Source of the DNA: Longispora fulva | GTDB taxonomy: Bacteria; Actinomycetota; Actinomycetes; Mycobacteriales; Micromonosporaceae | Assembly (NCBI RefSeq): GCF_015751905.1 | Contig: NZ_JADOUF010000001.1 | Location: 4,030,001-4,094,000 of the forward strand | Direction: 5' to 3' | DNA: 64,000 nucleotides | Shown here: one piece after another, positions 1-7,629 of the stretch | How positions within the stretch are numbered: position 1 is the stretch's first letter | Layout: the number at the start of each line of letters is the position of its first letter | The notes under the pieces: model-generated | What the model was told of the DNA's origin: nothing | What the model saw: only the letters and a program-made list of their open reading frames with translations | The model's database searches: none | Position numbers and translations under genes: made by a program

Positions 1-1302
1 CACGGGCCGGCCGGCGTCGTCGAGCAGCCGGACGGCCGGCGGCGAGGGGTACACAGTGGACGGGTACGGGGCCGGCAACGCCCCCGGCCACGGCCGGTCC
101 GTCGGCCGTTCCGCCCCGCGCTCGTCCCCCCACGGGACCAGCCGGACCCGCTCGCCCGGGTCGCGCCCGCCGTCGAGGACCGGGGCCACCACCGCCTCGG
201 GGCCGAGCAGGCCCTGCAGCCGCGACGCCGCCCGGTACGCGCGCTCCCGGTCGTCGCCCGTGCCGCCCCACAGGCCGGGTTGCAGCACTCCGGCGGTGAC
301 GACGCCCTCGGGGACCAGCCGCAGCCGCGCGATCCCGGACGGTTCACCGCCCCGCCGGGCGGTGTGGGTCAGCCAGCCGTCGAGCTGCCAGCGCAGCCGG
401 TCGGAGACGTCCTGCGACCGCAGCAGCGCGTCGTGCCGCCAGACCCGGCGCAGCTCGACCCCCGTGGCGGTGGTCGCCTCGATGACGAGCCGGGTACAGG
501 CCAGGCCGTGCCCGCCGAGCAGTTCGGTGAGCCGCTCGGCGAGGGCCCTGGCGGCGAACGCCGCGGCGTCGACCCGGTCCAGCGGGTCGTCGAAGGTCTG
601 GTCGACCTCCAGGCCGAGGGGCGGGGTCCTGGGCGCGAGCAGCCGTTCGTCGCGCCCGGCGGCCAGCGCGTGCGCGAGGGCCCCGTCCGCGCCGAACCGC
701 GCGCCCACGTCGCCGGCCGGCAGGGCCGCGAACCCGCCGAGGGTCGTGATGCCCAGCCGGCGGAGCAGGCCGACCAACTCGGGCCGGCCGAGCAGTCCCA
801 CGTCGAGGGCGGTGAGGAACCGGGCGCTGCCGCCCGGCGGGACGACGGCGCCGGTCAGGGCGGCCAGGGCGGCGGCGTGCACCCCGTCGGCGATCCCGAC
901 CTGGGCCTCCACGTCGCAGGCGAGGGCCAGCTTGTCGACGATGGTCTCGCCGGCCTTCTCCTCGCCCCCGTACCAGCCGGCAGGTCCCCGGGCCGCCAGC
1001 GCGCACGAGCCGGGCCGCAGCACCTCCACCCCGGCGGCGAGCTCCTCGAGCGCGGCGACCACCGGCTCGAAGGCGACCGCGTCGCGGGCCGGGTCCTGCT
1101 CGAAGACCGCCATGTCCGGGCACAGCGCCTGGGCGTCGCGTTTGCGCTGCCCGGGGCGCACGCCGACCGCGCGGGCCGCCGGACTGGCGTGCGCCACCCG
1201 GTTCAGCCGCAGGACCGCGACCGGGGAGTGCACGTCGGTGTCCGTGGCCCGGCACGCGGCGGTCACCGGCCAGTCCGGGCACCACACCACCATGGCCCGC
1301 AT
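1..1302 (-). CDS. imuB: ImuB-type Y-family DNA polymerase-like protein, 3' end cut by the window
   Basis: The frame stays open for 434 codons from ATG 1302 to the window edge. The N-terminus (MRAMVVWCPDWPVTAA) matches actinobacterial ImuB, a Y-family fold without the usual catalytic acids that links ImuA' to the polymerase DnaE2 in SOS mutagenesis. A helix-hairpin-helix-like stretch (LGITTLGGFAALPAGDVGAR) and the little-finger region follow. ImuA' lies directly upstream on the same strand but is now separated by a 3.4-kb insertion. ATG 1302 fits the family N-terminus. An in-frame ATG at 1320 would add residues encoded by the inserted DNA. Neither start has a convincing ribosome-binding site, as expected if translation was once coupled to imuA'. 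Confidence 0.85.
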   Translation of the reverse strand, partial: MRAMVVWCPDWPVTAACRATDTDVHSPVAVLRLNRVAHASPAARAVGVRPGQRKRDAQALCPDMAVFEQDPARDAVAFEPVVAALEELAAGVEVLRPGSCALAARGPAGWYGGEEKAGETIVDKLALACDVEAQVGIADGVHAAALAALTGAVVPPGGSARFLTALDVGLLGRPELVGLLRRLGITTLGGFAALPAGDVGARFGADGALAHALAAGRDERLLAPRTPPLGLEVDQTFDDPLDRVDAAAFAARALAERLTELLGGHGLACTRLVIEATTATGVELRRVWRHDALLRSQDVSDRLRWQLDGWLTHTARRGGEPSGIARLRLVPEGVVTAGVLQPGLWGGTGDDRERAYRAASRLQGLLGPEAVVAPVLDGGRDPGERVRLVPWGDERGAERPTDRPWPGALPAPYPSTVYPSPPAVRLLDDAGRPV

Positions 1303-1321
1303 CGAAGAGGAATTATTCATC

Positions 1322-1450
1322 TGATGCAACATGGCTTTGTTCCTGCAGGATGATGACGTGGTGAGTTGCCATGGGGGTCGACAGTGGCCTGACCTGGGTG
1401 TTTGACCGCAGTGAACGGGTGATGCAACGATGTTGTATCCACTGCATCAC
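1322..1450. repeat. Repeated TGATGCAAC motif and nested dyads at the left end of the element
   Basis: TGATGCAAC occurs at 1322-1330 and again at 1420-1428. The second copy belongs to an 8-bp perfect inverted repeat, GTGATGCA (1419-1426) and TGCATCAC (1443-1450), which encloses a smaller dyad CAAC-GAT-GTTG (1425-1435). This is just upstream of the recombinase start at 1463. The sites may bind the recombinase or the small HTH protein, acting as end-binding or autoregulatory sites. That role is inferred from position only. Confidence 0.5.
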
Positions 1451-1462
1451 TGGTGAGGGCTC

Positions 1463-2581
1463 ATGCGGAGGCTGGACGTTCCTGGTGCGTCGCACCTGGT
1501 GCTCGTCGATGGTGTGATCCATCTCGACGAAGCCGCCGCGGTGTTCGAGGCGATGCTCGAGGGCTGGGCGCGTCAGCAGCGCAGCCGTCTGCTGGCGGCG
1601 ACGACTGTGGACAGTCGACTGGCGTTGATTCGAAGATTCCGGGCGTTCACCGACGAGAATCCGTGGACGTGGAGTCCTGGTGACGTGGAACAGTTCACGT
1701 CGTGGCTGGTCGGTGGCGGCACACCGTTGGCGGTCTCGACTATCCGCGGCTATCAGATGACGCTGCGGCTTTTCTGCGACTATTTGAGCGATCCAGCCTA
1801 TGGATGGCAAGAGGACTGCGTTCGAAGATTCGGATCCGCACCGATTCAGATCTGCCACGAATGGAACACCGTCGCGCATCTGGCTGACTACGAGGGAAAA
1901 CCCGAACGTCGACCATTGACATGTGACGAGCTTGAGACGCTGTTCGATTTTGCTGACTCCCGGGTCGAGGCGATAGTCAGCTCCAGACGCAAAGGGGCGT
2001 TGGCCGCATTGCGTGACGCCCAGATGTTGAAGACGGCTTACGCTTTCGGACTGCGCCGTCAAGAATTGTGTCGCCTTGATCTGGTCGACCTTCGACCCAA
2101 TCCGCATGCGAAAGCGTGGGGACGTTACGGTTCGCTGCATGTGCGTTACGGGAAGGCTTCCCGTGGTGGCCCGCCACGGCGCCGAACCGTATTGACGGTC
2201 CCGGAGTTCGACTGGGTTATTGACGGCATGCGGCAGTGGGTCACCGAGGCGAGGGCGCTGTTCAACGCCGGGGACCACCCTGCATTGTGGGTGACCGAAC
2301 GGGCGAACCGGGTCTCCGTCCGCTACTTCGACAAACGTTTCGCCCAACTCCGCGATGAGGCCGGACTGCCCAAAGAGCTCGTCCCTCACTGTCTTCGCCA
2401 CAGCTATGTCACCCACCTCGTCGAGTTCGGATACCCGGAACGGTTCGTCCAAGAGCAGGTCGGACACCGGTACGCGTCAACCACCGCGATATACACATCC
2501 GTGAGCAATGACTTCAAGAATCGAGTACTGGCCCAGGCTCTTGCCAGGGTGTACTCGCCTGAGAAAGGCGAACAGTCATGA
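1463..2581 (+). CDS. Tyrosine recombinase/integrase of the element
   Basis: This 372-aa protein has an N-terminal SAM-like core-binding domain (about residues 60-115) and a C-terminal phage-integrase catalytic domain. Visible catalytic positions are Arg in FGLRRQEL (near residue 198), Lys in YGKASRG, His309 and Arg312 in HCLRHS, His335 in VGHRYAS, and the nucleophile Tyr344 in TAIYTS. The set is complete, so it should cut and rejoin DNA through a 3'-phosphotyrosine. The ATG follows a dyad-rich leader. The stop overlaps the next ATG (ATGA at 2578), indicating coupled translation with the HTH protein. It is the only clearly active recombinase of the element. Confidence 0.9.
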   Translation: MRRLDVPGASHLVLVDGVIHLDEAAAVFEAMLEGWARQQRSRLLAATTVDSRLALIRRFRAFTDENPWTWSPGDVEQFTSWLVGGGTPLAVSTIRGYQMTLRLFCDYLSDPAYGWQEDCVRRFGSAPIQICHEWNTVAHLADYEGKPERRPLTCDELETLFDFADSRVEAIVSSRRKGALAALRDAQMLKTAYAFGLRRQELCRLDLVDLRPNPHAKAWGRYGSLHVRYGKASRGGPPRRRTVLTVPEFDWVIDGMRQWVTEARALFNAGDHPALWVTERANRVSVRYFDKRFAQLRDEAGLPKELVPHCLRHSYVTHLVEFGYPERFVQEQVGHRYASTTAIYTSVSNDFKNRVLAQALARVYSPEKGEQS

Positions 2582-2922
2582 CCAGGAAGATGGCCTATCG
2601 TTGGCACCTGCGACAGCTCATGGCGACTCGTGGCATGTTCCAGACCAGCGACCTCGTCCCACTGCTGGCCGAACGCGGGGTGCGCCTGTCGCGCGAACAG
2701 GTCTATCGCTTGGTGACTCAGACACCCCAGCGCATGAACATGGACGTGTTCACCGCTTTGTGTGACATCCTCGCCTGCGGCCCCTCGGATCTCATCGAGG
2801 TCGTCGCCGAGCCCACGCAAATCCCCAAGAAGGCCGCGGCCGGTGAGGCCACCAACGCGGGGATCGGGCAGCTGCGACCCGTTCGCGCCCGGATCCGTCG
2901 GCCAAACCAAGGCTCGGACTGA
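2578..2922 (+). CDS. Small Cro/C1-type HTH protein of the element
   Basis: This 114-aa basic protein has an XRE-like helix-turn-helix fold over about residues 8-75; the stretch VFTALCDILACGPSDLIEV is typical of the last helices of this family. The tail (about 80-114) is basic and probably disordered. It overlaps the recombinase gene by 4 nt and lies 2 nt before the zinc-ribbon gene, so all three are one transcript. It could repress the element's promoter or act as a recombination directionality factor. The dyads at 1419-1450 are candidate targets. The fold call is firm; the role is inferred. Confidence 0.75.
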   Translation: MTRKMAYRWHLRQLMATRGMFQTSDLVPLLAERGVRLSREQVYRLVTQTPQRMNMDVFTALCDILACGPSDLIEVVAEPTQIPKKAAAGEATNAGIGQLRPVRARIRRPNQGSD

Positions 2923-2924
2923 CC

Positions 2925-4679
2925 ATGCCCAAGCCGATCGGCCGATGCACGGACTGCGGCAAAGACGGCAAACGCATGACGTCGAACACCTCTGGCATCT
3001 GCGGGAACTGCCGCGCTCATCGAACGGCCAAGATCTGCGTCCGATGCGGCCAGCACCGCCCCGTGAACAAACGCACCGAAGCGGGCCCCATCTGCGCTCG
3101 CTGCTACCGCCGTGACCCCGCCAACCAAACGCACTGCTCGCGCTGCGGTCGATTGAGCCATGTCGCCGCACGCACGAGCGATGGGCCAATTTGCGGCAGC
3201 TGCACTCCTCGTTCCCTAATACTCTGCAGTCGATGCGGACGCCAGGGACATCGTCGCGGCAAACTGGCTGGCAAACACATCTGCCGGCAGTGCGACTACG
3301 AGATCCGCCACCACCCTGAAACATGCCCGTCATGCCAGCAGTCCAGAATCCTGGCCTCCGCGAATCAAGCCGGACAGCGAATATGCGCAGCTTGCGCTGG
3401 CGGGCCATCACCGCTGGCCTGCCGACAATGCGGCCGCGAGGACTACCCCTACGGCATCAGATGCGCCCGTTGCGTTCTGGCCGAACGCGCCACCGCTTTG
3501 CTTTCCGGTCCTGACGGGCACATCAATCCCCGCATGAAGCCGGCCCTGGACGCGATGCTGGCCACACGCCGCCCCAAAACGGCGATCAACTGGATCCGCC
3601 GCAGTAAAGCGAAACCCGTCCTCCGCGGCATGGCACTTGGAGAAATACCGATCACCCACGAAGCCCTCGACGAGCTGCCCCGAACCCCCACGCTCGACCA
3701 CCTGCGCGACTTCCTGATCACCTCCGGTGTCCTGCCCGCCCAACACGTTCGCTTGGAACGCCTCGTCCCATGGCTCAACGAGTTCCTCACCGACCAGCCT
3801 GCCGAACACGCGCGAATCGTGAGACTGTTCGCCACCTGGACGGTCTTGAGACGAGCTCGAGCCAAAGCGAATCGCGCTCCCTTCTCCCAGAATCAAGCAG
3901 CCAGAGCACGATCCACCATCCGCACCGCCCTCAGACTCCTTCAATGGCTCAGCGCCCAAGAAACAACCTTGGCGCAACTGCGCCAACCTCTCCTGGACCA
4001 CTGGATCCTCGACTGCGCCCAGAACGAAAGGCACTACACCAAAGCGTTTCTCAGATGGGCCCACCAACACCAGCTCGCAGCCGAACTGAGCATCACGCGC
4101 CATCCGGATCCGCAACCCACGACGACCATGCACAACGACGATCGATGGGCGCTGGTCAACAAACTGCTCCACGATGACCACATCGCACTGGAGCTGCGCA
4201 TCTGCGGCCTGTTCGTCTTGCTCTTCGGCCAACACCTCTCGCGAGTCGCAAAAATGACGGCCGATCAGGTCACCGACACCCAAACCCAACTGCACGTTCG
4301 GTTCACCACCGAACCGATCACCATGCCAACCCCACTGGACACCCTGATCCGCCACCTCATGCACCACCGCGGCCACTCCAGCTACCCGGACCCTGCCCAA
4401 AAATGGCTCTTCCCTGGCGGATTCCCCGGACGTCCCATCACCCCCGCCACGCTGGGCCAACGCCTGCACCAGATCGGCATCCACGACACCCGCCAGGCCC
4501 GCAACGCCGCCATGATGCACCTCGCCAGCGAAATCCCAGCCCCCGTCCTCGCCGACCTGCTCGGCCTCGACCCCGGACGCGCAGTGGTCTGGGCCAGACT
4601 CGCCGGCCGCGACTGGGCCAGCTACGCCGCCAACCGAACACCCAACCCGCTCCGGACAAATACAGCCCAGGAGCAATAA
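2925..4679 (+). CDS. Zinc-ribbon protein with degenerate tyrosine-recombinase C-terminus
   Basis: This 584-aa protein begins with about 190 residues of repeated CxxC pairs (for example CTDCGKDGK, CGNC, CVRCGQ, CARC, CSRCGR, CRQC, CPSC, CAAC, CRQCG, CARC), which looks like a string of zinc ribbons. A helical region (about 270-400) resembles an integrase core-binding domain. The C-terminus (about 415-575) resembles the integrase catalytic fold: LFPGGFPGRPITPATLGQRL, then TRQARNAAMMHLA where HxxR would be, then VLADLLGLDPG where the LLGH motif would be. No nucleophilic Tyr in the usual context is evident. It is probably a DNA-binding accessory subunit for target or end recognition rather than an enzyme. 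It ends about 15 bp before the inferred right end. Confidence 0.75.
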   Translation: MPKPIGRCTDCGKDGKRMTSNTSGICGNCRAHRTAKICVRCGQHRPVNKRTEAGPICARCYRRDPANQTHCSRCGRLSHVAARTSDGPICGSCTPRSLILCSRCGRQGHRRGKLAGKHICRQCDYEIRHHPETCPSCQQSRILASANQAGQRICAACAGGPSPLACRQCGREDYPYGIRCARCVLAERATALLSGPDGHINPRMKPALDAMLATRRPKTAINWIRRSKAKPVLRGMALGEIPITHEALDELPRTPTLDHLRDFLITSGVLPAQHVRLERLVPWLNEFLTDQPAEHARIVRLFATWTVLRRARAKANRAPFSQNQAARARSTIRTALRLLQWLSAQETTLAQLRQPLLDHWILDCAQNERHYTKAFLRWAHQHQLAAELSITRHPDPQPTTTMHNDDRWALVNKLLHDDHIALELRICGLFVLLFGQHLSRVAKMTADQVTDTQTQLHVRFTTEPITMPTPLDTLIRHLMHHRGHSSYPDPAQKWLFPGGFPGRPITPATLGQRLHQIGIHDTRQARNAAMMHLASEIPAPVLADLLGLDPGRAVVWARLAGRDWASYAANRTPNPLRTNTAQEQ

Positions 4680-4694
4680 GCTCACTGCGCCCAT

Positions 4695-5459
4695 TTACCC
4701 CACCACCCTCAGCCCCGCCCCGCCCGCGCGCACCGGCCGCGCGTGCCCGGATCCGGTACCCGTCGGATCGGGTTGTCGGCCCAGGCGCAGCGTCGCCCGG
4801 ACCGGTCGGCCCGGCCCCCGCGCCGTGACGGTCAGCTCCCGGTACCGCAGCCGGCCCCGCCCCGGCCGCAGCCCGTGCCAGGCGGACCCTTCCGGCTCCA
4901 GGACCAGGTCGGCCCCTGGCCACGGGGTCGCTCCGTAGCCGATCAACACCCCGCCGCGTTGCCGGGCCCGCGCCGCCAGCCGGCCGGCCAGCCGGGCCGG
5001 CACCGCCCCGCCGGGCGCGGCGACCACCAGGTCGAATCCGTCGAGGAGCGCCGAGACCGCCTCCGGCCAGCTCGCGCCGGGGCGGGGCACCAGGGCGAGC
5101 CGGTCCAGGGCCACCCCGGCGTCGGCGGCGGCCAGGGCGCTGAATCCGGGCAGTCCGACCACCGCGCACCACGCGCCGGCTCCCGAGGCGCCGGCCAGCA
5201 GCTCGATCAGGAGTCCGGTCGAGCTGGTCAGCGCCACGGTGCTCCCCCGCCGCAGGCCGCCGGGGAGCAGGCCGGCGCACCGGGCCGTGACCGGCAGGTT
5301 CCTGGCCCCGGATCCGCCCTCGGCGTCCGGGGCGGCGGTCGCTGTCCGCACCGCCCCGGCGAGGGCCGGCGAACGCAACAATTCGGTCACCACCGCCCGT
5401 CGCGGGTCGTCGTCGCCCTCCGCGGCGGAGAACACGGCAACTCGACCCACCTCACACAC
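4695..5459 (-). CDS. ImuA'-like RecA-related mutasome protein
   Basis: This 254-aa protein resembles the RecA-like partner encoded upstream of imuB in actinobacteria. It has the degenerate RecA-type layout: LLPGGLRRGSTVALTSSTG where a P-loop region would sit, then alternating hydrophobic strands (AWCAVVGLPGF, FDLVVAAPGG). No intact Walker A lysine is present, as in the actinobacterial ImuA' group. It is thought to position ImuB and DnaE2 for translesion synthesis. The start is GTG 5459; a second GTG lies three codons in. A LexA-like box lies about 60 bp upstream. The stop codon abuts the inserted element, so readthrough transcription into imuB must now cross 3.4 kb of antisense-oriented DNA. 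Confidence 0.75.
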   Translation of the reverse strand: MCEVGRVAVFSAAEGDDDPRRAVVTELLRSPALAGAVRTATAAPDAEGGSGARNLPVTARCAGLLPGGLRRGSTVALTSSTGLLIELLAGASGAGAWCAVVGLPGFSALAAADAGVALDRLALVPRPGASWPEAVSALLDGFDLVVAAPGGAVPARLAGRLAARARQRGGVLIGYGATPWPGADLVLEPEGSAWHGLRPGRGRLRYRELTVTARGPGRPVRATLRLGRQPDPTGTGSGHARPVRAGGAGLRVVG

Positions 5460-5517
5460 CCCCAGACAGAAACACCCAGCTCACCGGGGGTACGAAGATC
5501 CTTGCTCCCCCCGACTA

Positions 5518-5533
5518 TCGCACACTAGTACGA
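5518..5533. promoter_or_regulatory. LexA-like SOS box upstream of imuA'
   Basis: TCGCACACTAGTACGA on the plus strand reads TCGTACTAGTGTGCGA towards imuA'. It matches 10 of the 12 fixed positions of the actinobacterial LexA consensus TCGAAC-N4-GTTCGA and is itself nearly palindromic. Its position 59 bp upstream of the imuA' start fits SOS control. Confidence 0.6.
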
Positions 5534-5636
5534 AACTTGTGGGCTCAGGTGAGGTAAAAAGTGGCCGCCAAGAGAGCGCCCATGGGACACTCTGCGCCGC
5601 CTCGACCAGGAGGGCGGCGAACCGACATTTCGCGGG

Positions 5637-7283
5637 TCAGGCGGCGTCGAGGTCGAGCATGCCGGCCCGGTGCAGGTACCCGCGCGCCGCCGCGACCGCC
5701 TCCGCCGTCGTGTCGTGCACCCTTCCCTCGGTCCGCAGCCGGTCGAGTACCCCGATGGCCTCCAGCGCCCGGGAGTGCGCGGCGGCGATGCCCGAGACGT
5801 GGACGGCGATCCCCTGGCGTTCGAGGCGCTCGATGGCGTCGCGGAGCATCCTGGCCCCGGTGCCGTCCACGGTCGACACCCGCGACAGGTGCAGGATCAG
5901 CACCCGGACGTCGGGCACCTCGGACAGTTCGGCCAGGAACCGGTGCGCGGCGGCGAAGAACAGCGGGCCGTCGAGGCTGTAGGTGGCGATGTGCTCGGCG
6001 AGCAGCAGGTCGGGGATGTCGAGGGGCACCTGTTCGACCCGGACGGCACGCGCGATGGCGCTGATCGCCAGCAGGCAGGCGACGACGAGGCCGATCCCGA
6101 CCGCGGAGACGAGGTCGAGGGCGAGGGTCGCCACGGCGGTCAGGGCCATGATCAGGGCGTCGGACCGGGTGGAGCGGGCCAGGATGGCCAGCGAGCCGAC
6201 CTCCACCATCCGGATCGCCGTGGCCAGCAGCACCCCGGCGAGTGCCGCGAGGGGGATGTGCGCGACGAGCGGCGCGGCGACCAGCATGACCAGGGCCAGG
6301 GCCGCGGCGTGGGTGAGGGCCGCCAGCCGGGACCGGGCCCCGAACCGGACGTTGAGGGCGGTGCGGGCGATGACCCCGCTGTTGGGCAGGCCGCCGAACA
6401 GCGGGGTGACCAGGTTGGCGATGCCTTGGCCGAAGAGTTCCCGGTCGGGGTCGTGCCGGGGTCCGACCGTCATCCCGTCGGCGACGGTGGCCGACAGCAG
6501 GCTCTCCAGGGCGGCGAGCGCCGCGACGGCCCCGGCGGCGGTGAGCAGCGCCGGGACCGCCGCCGGGTCGAGGAAGGCCAGCGACGGGGCCGGCAGTGTG
6601 GCCGGCAGCGCGCCGATCCGGGCGACGTCGAGCCCGCCGAGCTGGGCGGCGAGGGTGGCCGCGCCGACGGCGAGCAGCGAGAACGGCACCCCGGGCCGCC
6701 ACCGGCCGCCGACGAGCATCACGACCACGACGAGGACCGCGAGCCCGGTGCCGGCCCAGTGCGGGGGGCCGTGGATCGCGTGCCAGGCTCCCATGATCAC
6801 GTGGTCGCGGTGCGAGACGTGCACGCCGAGGGCCGCCGGGACCTGTTGCAGGAAGATGACGGCGGCGATCCCGACCGTGAAGCCCTCCACGACCGGGGCC
6901 GGCACGTAGCGGGCGAACCGGCCGGCGCGAGCCAGGGCCAGCCCGATCAGGGCGAGGCCGGCGAGCAGTCCGACGGTGAGCACCCCGCCGGGTCCGAACT
7001 GGTGCACGATCGGCACGAGGACCACGGTCATCGCGCCGGTCGGCCCGGAGACCTGCAGGTTCGAGCCGCCGAACAGGGCGGCGAGGATCCCTGCGACGAT
7101 CGCGGTCGCCAGGCCGGCCGCCGCGCCGAGCCCGGAGGACACCCCGAAGCCGAGCGCGAGGGGCAGCGCGACGACGGCGACGGTGAGGCCGGCGAACACG
7201 TCGCGGCGGGGTTGGCGGCGCATCGCCACCAGGTCCGCGCGCGACGGCAGGAGGGCGCGCAGCCGGGTCCGGCCGGCCGCCAT
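5637..7283 (-). CDS. SulP-family anion transporter with C-terminal STAS domain
   Basis: This 548-aa membrane protein has the SulP core of about 10-14 helices. The first helices carry the family pattern (FAGLTVAVVALPLALGFGVSSG; SNLQVSGPTGAMTVVL; GLPNSGVIARTALNVRFGAR). A cytoplasmic STAS domain occupies about the last 110 residues (VRVLILHLSRVSTVDGTGA). The family imports sulfate, bicarbonate or related anions; the substrate cannot be told from sequence. ATG 7283 is preferred over GTG 7307 because GGGGAG lies about 5 nt upstream of it. It is transcribed away from the M4 protease gene across a 346-bp divergent region with two strong hairpins. Confidence 0.88.
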   Translation of the reverse strand: MAAGRTRLRALLPSRADLVAMRRQPRRDVFAGLTVAVVALPLALGFGVSSGLGAAAGLATAIVAGILAALFGGSNLQVSGPTGAMTVVLVPIVHQFGPGGVLTVGLLAGLALIGLALARAGRFARYVPAPVVEGFTVGIAAVIFLQQVPAALGVHVSHRDHVIMGAWHAIHGPPHWAGTGLAVLVVVVMLVGGRWRPGVPFSLLAVGAATLAAQLGGLDVARIGALPATLPAPSLAFLDPAAVPALLTAAGAVAALAALESLLSATVADGMTVGPRHDPDRELFGQGIANLVTPLFGGLPNSGVIARTALNVRFGARSRLAALTHAAALALVMLVAAPLVAHIPLAALAGVLLATAIRMVEVGSLAILARSTRSDALIMALTAVATLALDLVSAVGIGLVVACLLAISAIARAVRVEQVPLDIPDLLLAEHIATYSLDGPLFFAAAHRFLAELSEVPDVRVLILHLSRVSTVDGTGARMLRDAIERLERQGIAVHVSGIAAAHSRALEAIGVLDRLRTEGRVHDTTAEAVAAARGYLHRAGMLDLDAA

Positions 7284-7387
7284 CGTGCTCCCCAACGCTC
7301 CCGGCACCGGTCACCCCCGTCACTCGGCGTCGCCAGATATCTCACCTAAAGTAGTGGATAGGCTACCCAAAGTGCTAGAGATAGAAC

Positions 7388-7459
7388 ATGAACACCAAGT
7401 TCATTTTCCGGTACGCCCTCCGCGCGAGGAACCGGGACCCCGGACATCCGGGGTCCTGA
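7388..7459 (+). CDS. Possible 23-aa leader peptide in the sulP/protease divergent region
   Basis: An ATG-initiated 23-codon frame (begins MNTKFIFRYALRAR, basic) ends inside the first of two strong hairpins (7435-7456). No good ribosome-binding site is seen. If real, it could be a leader peptide tied to the hairpin. It is listed because little else explains this conserved-looking layout. Confidence 0.2.
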   Translation: MNTKFIFRYALRARNRDPGHPGS

Positions 7460-7505
7460 CGCGGTTCAGGTGCGAGAACGACCCCGTGTAGGCCCGGGGT
7501 CGTTC
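7435..7505 (+). terminator. Two strong hairpins between divergent sulP and protease genes
   Basis: GGACCCCGG (7435-7443) pairs with 7448-7456 over a 4-nt loop. GAACGACCCCG (7476-7486) pairs with 7495-7505 over an 8-nt loop. Neither has a U-tract. They lie 5' of the M4 protease gene, in a region where no gene should end, so attenuation or a short RNA is possible. Nothing else is evident between 7284 and 7629. Confidence 0.5.
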
Positions 7506-7629
7506 GCCGGGAGCACGAACCTCGGCATTGACGTGATGTTAAGTCGGCGTTCAGGCGCCTTTGAGGTGTGGCCCTCCATGCTGTGGTCCCGCTCCCCTCC
7601 AGCGGGCGCCCACCCCTCGGAAGGTACCC

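Larger units (their letters stand above)
1303..4694. mobile_element. Three-gene tyrosine-recombinase element inserted between imuA' and imuB
   Basis: Three tightly packed plus-strand genes (tyrosine recombinase, small HTH protein, zinc-ribbon recombinase-like protein) lie exactly between imuA' and imuB, which read the other way. The segment is visibly less GC-rich than its flanks. CAT stands at both borders (1300-1302 and 4692-4694). Removing one copy with the insert makes the imuA' stop (TAA, 4697-4695) abut the imuB ATG, a natural operon junction. A weak inverted similarity centred on TTATT lies about 10-12 nt inside each end (1313-1317; complement of 4675-4679). The size pattern of one ~370-aa, one ~115-aa and one ~585-aa protein recalls Tn554-type transposons, but I cannot assign a family. 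The exact ends are inferred. Confidence 0.7.

Noticed and set aside
5545-7323. Long minus-strand frame of 592 codons over the SulP gene in another frame
   Set aside because: Composition is Arg/Pro/Gly-rich shadow sequence typical of GC-rich antisense or off-frame reading.
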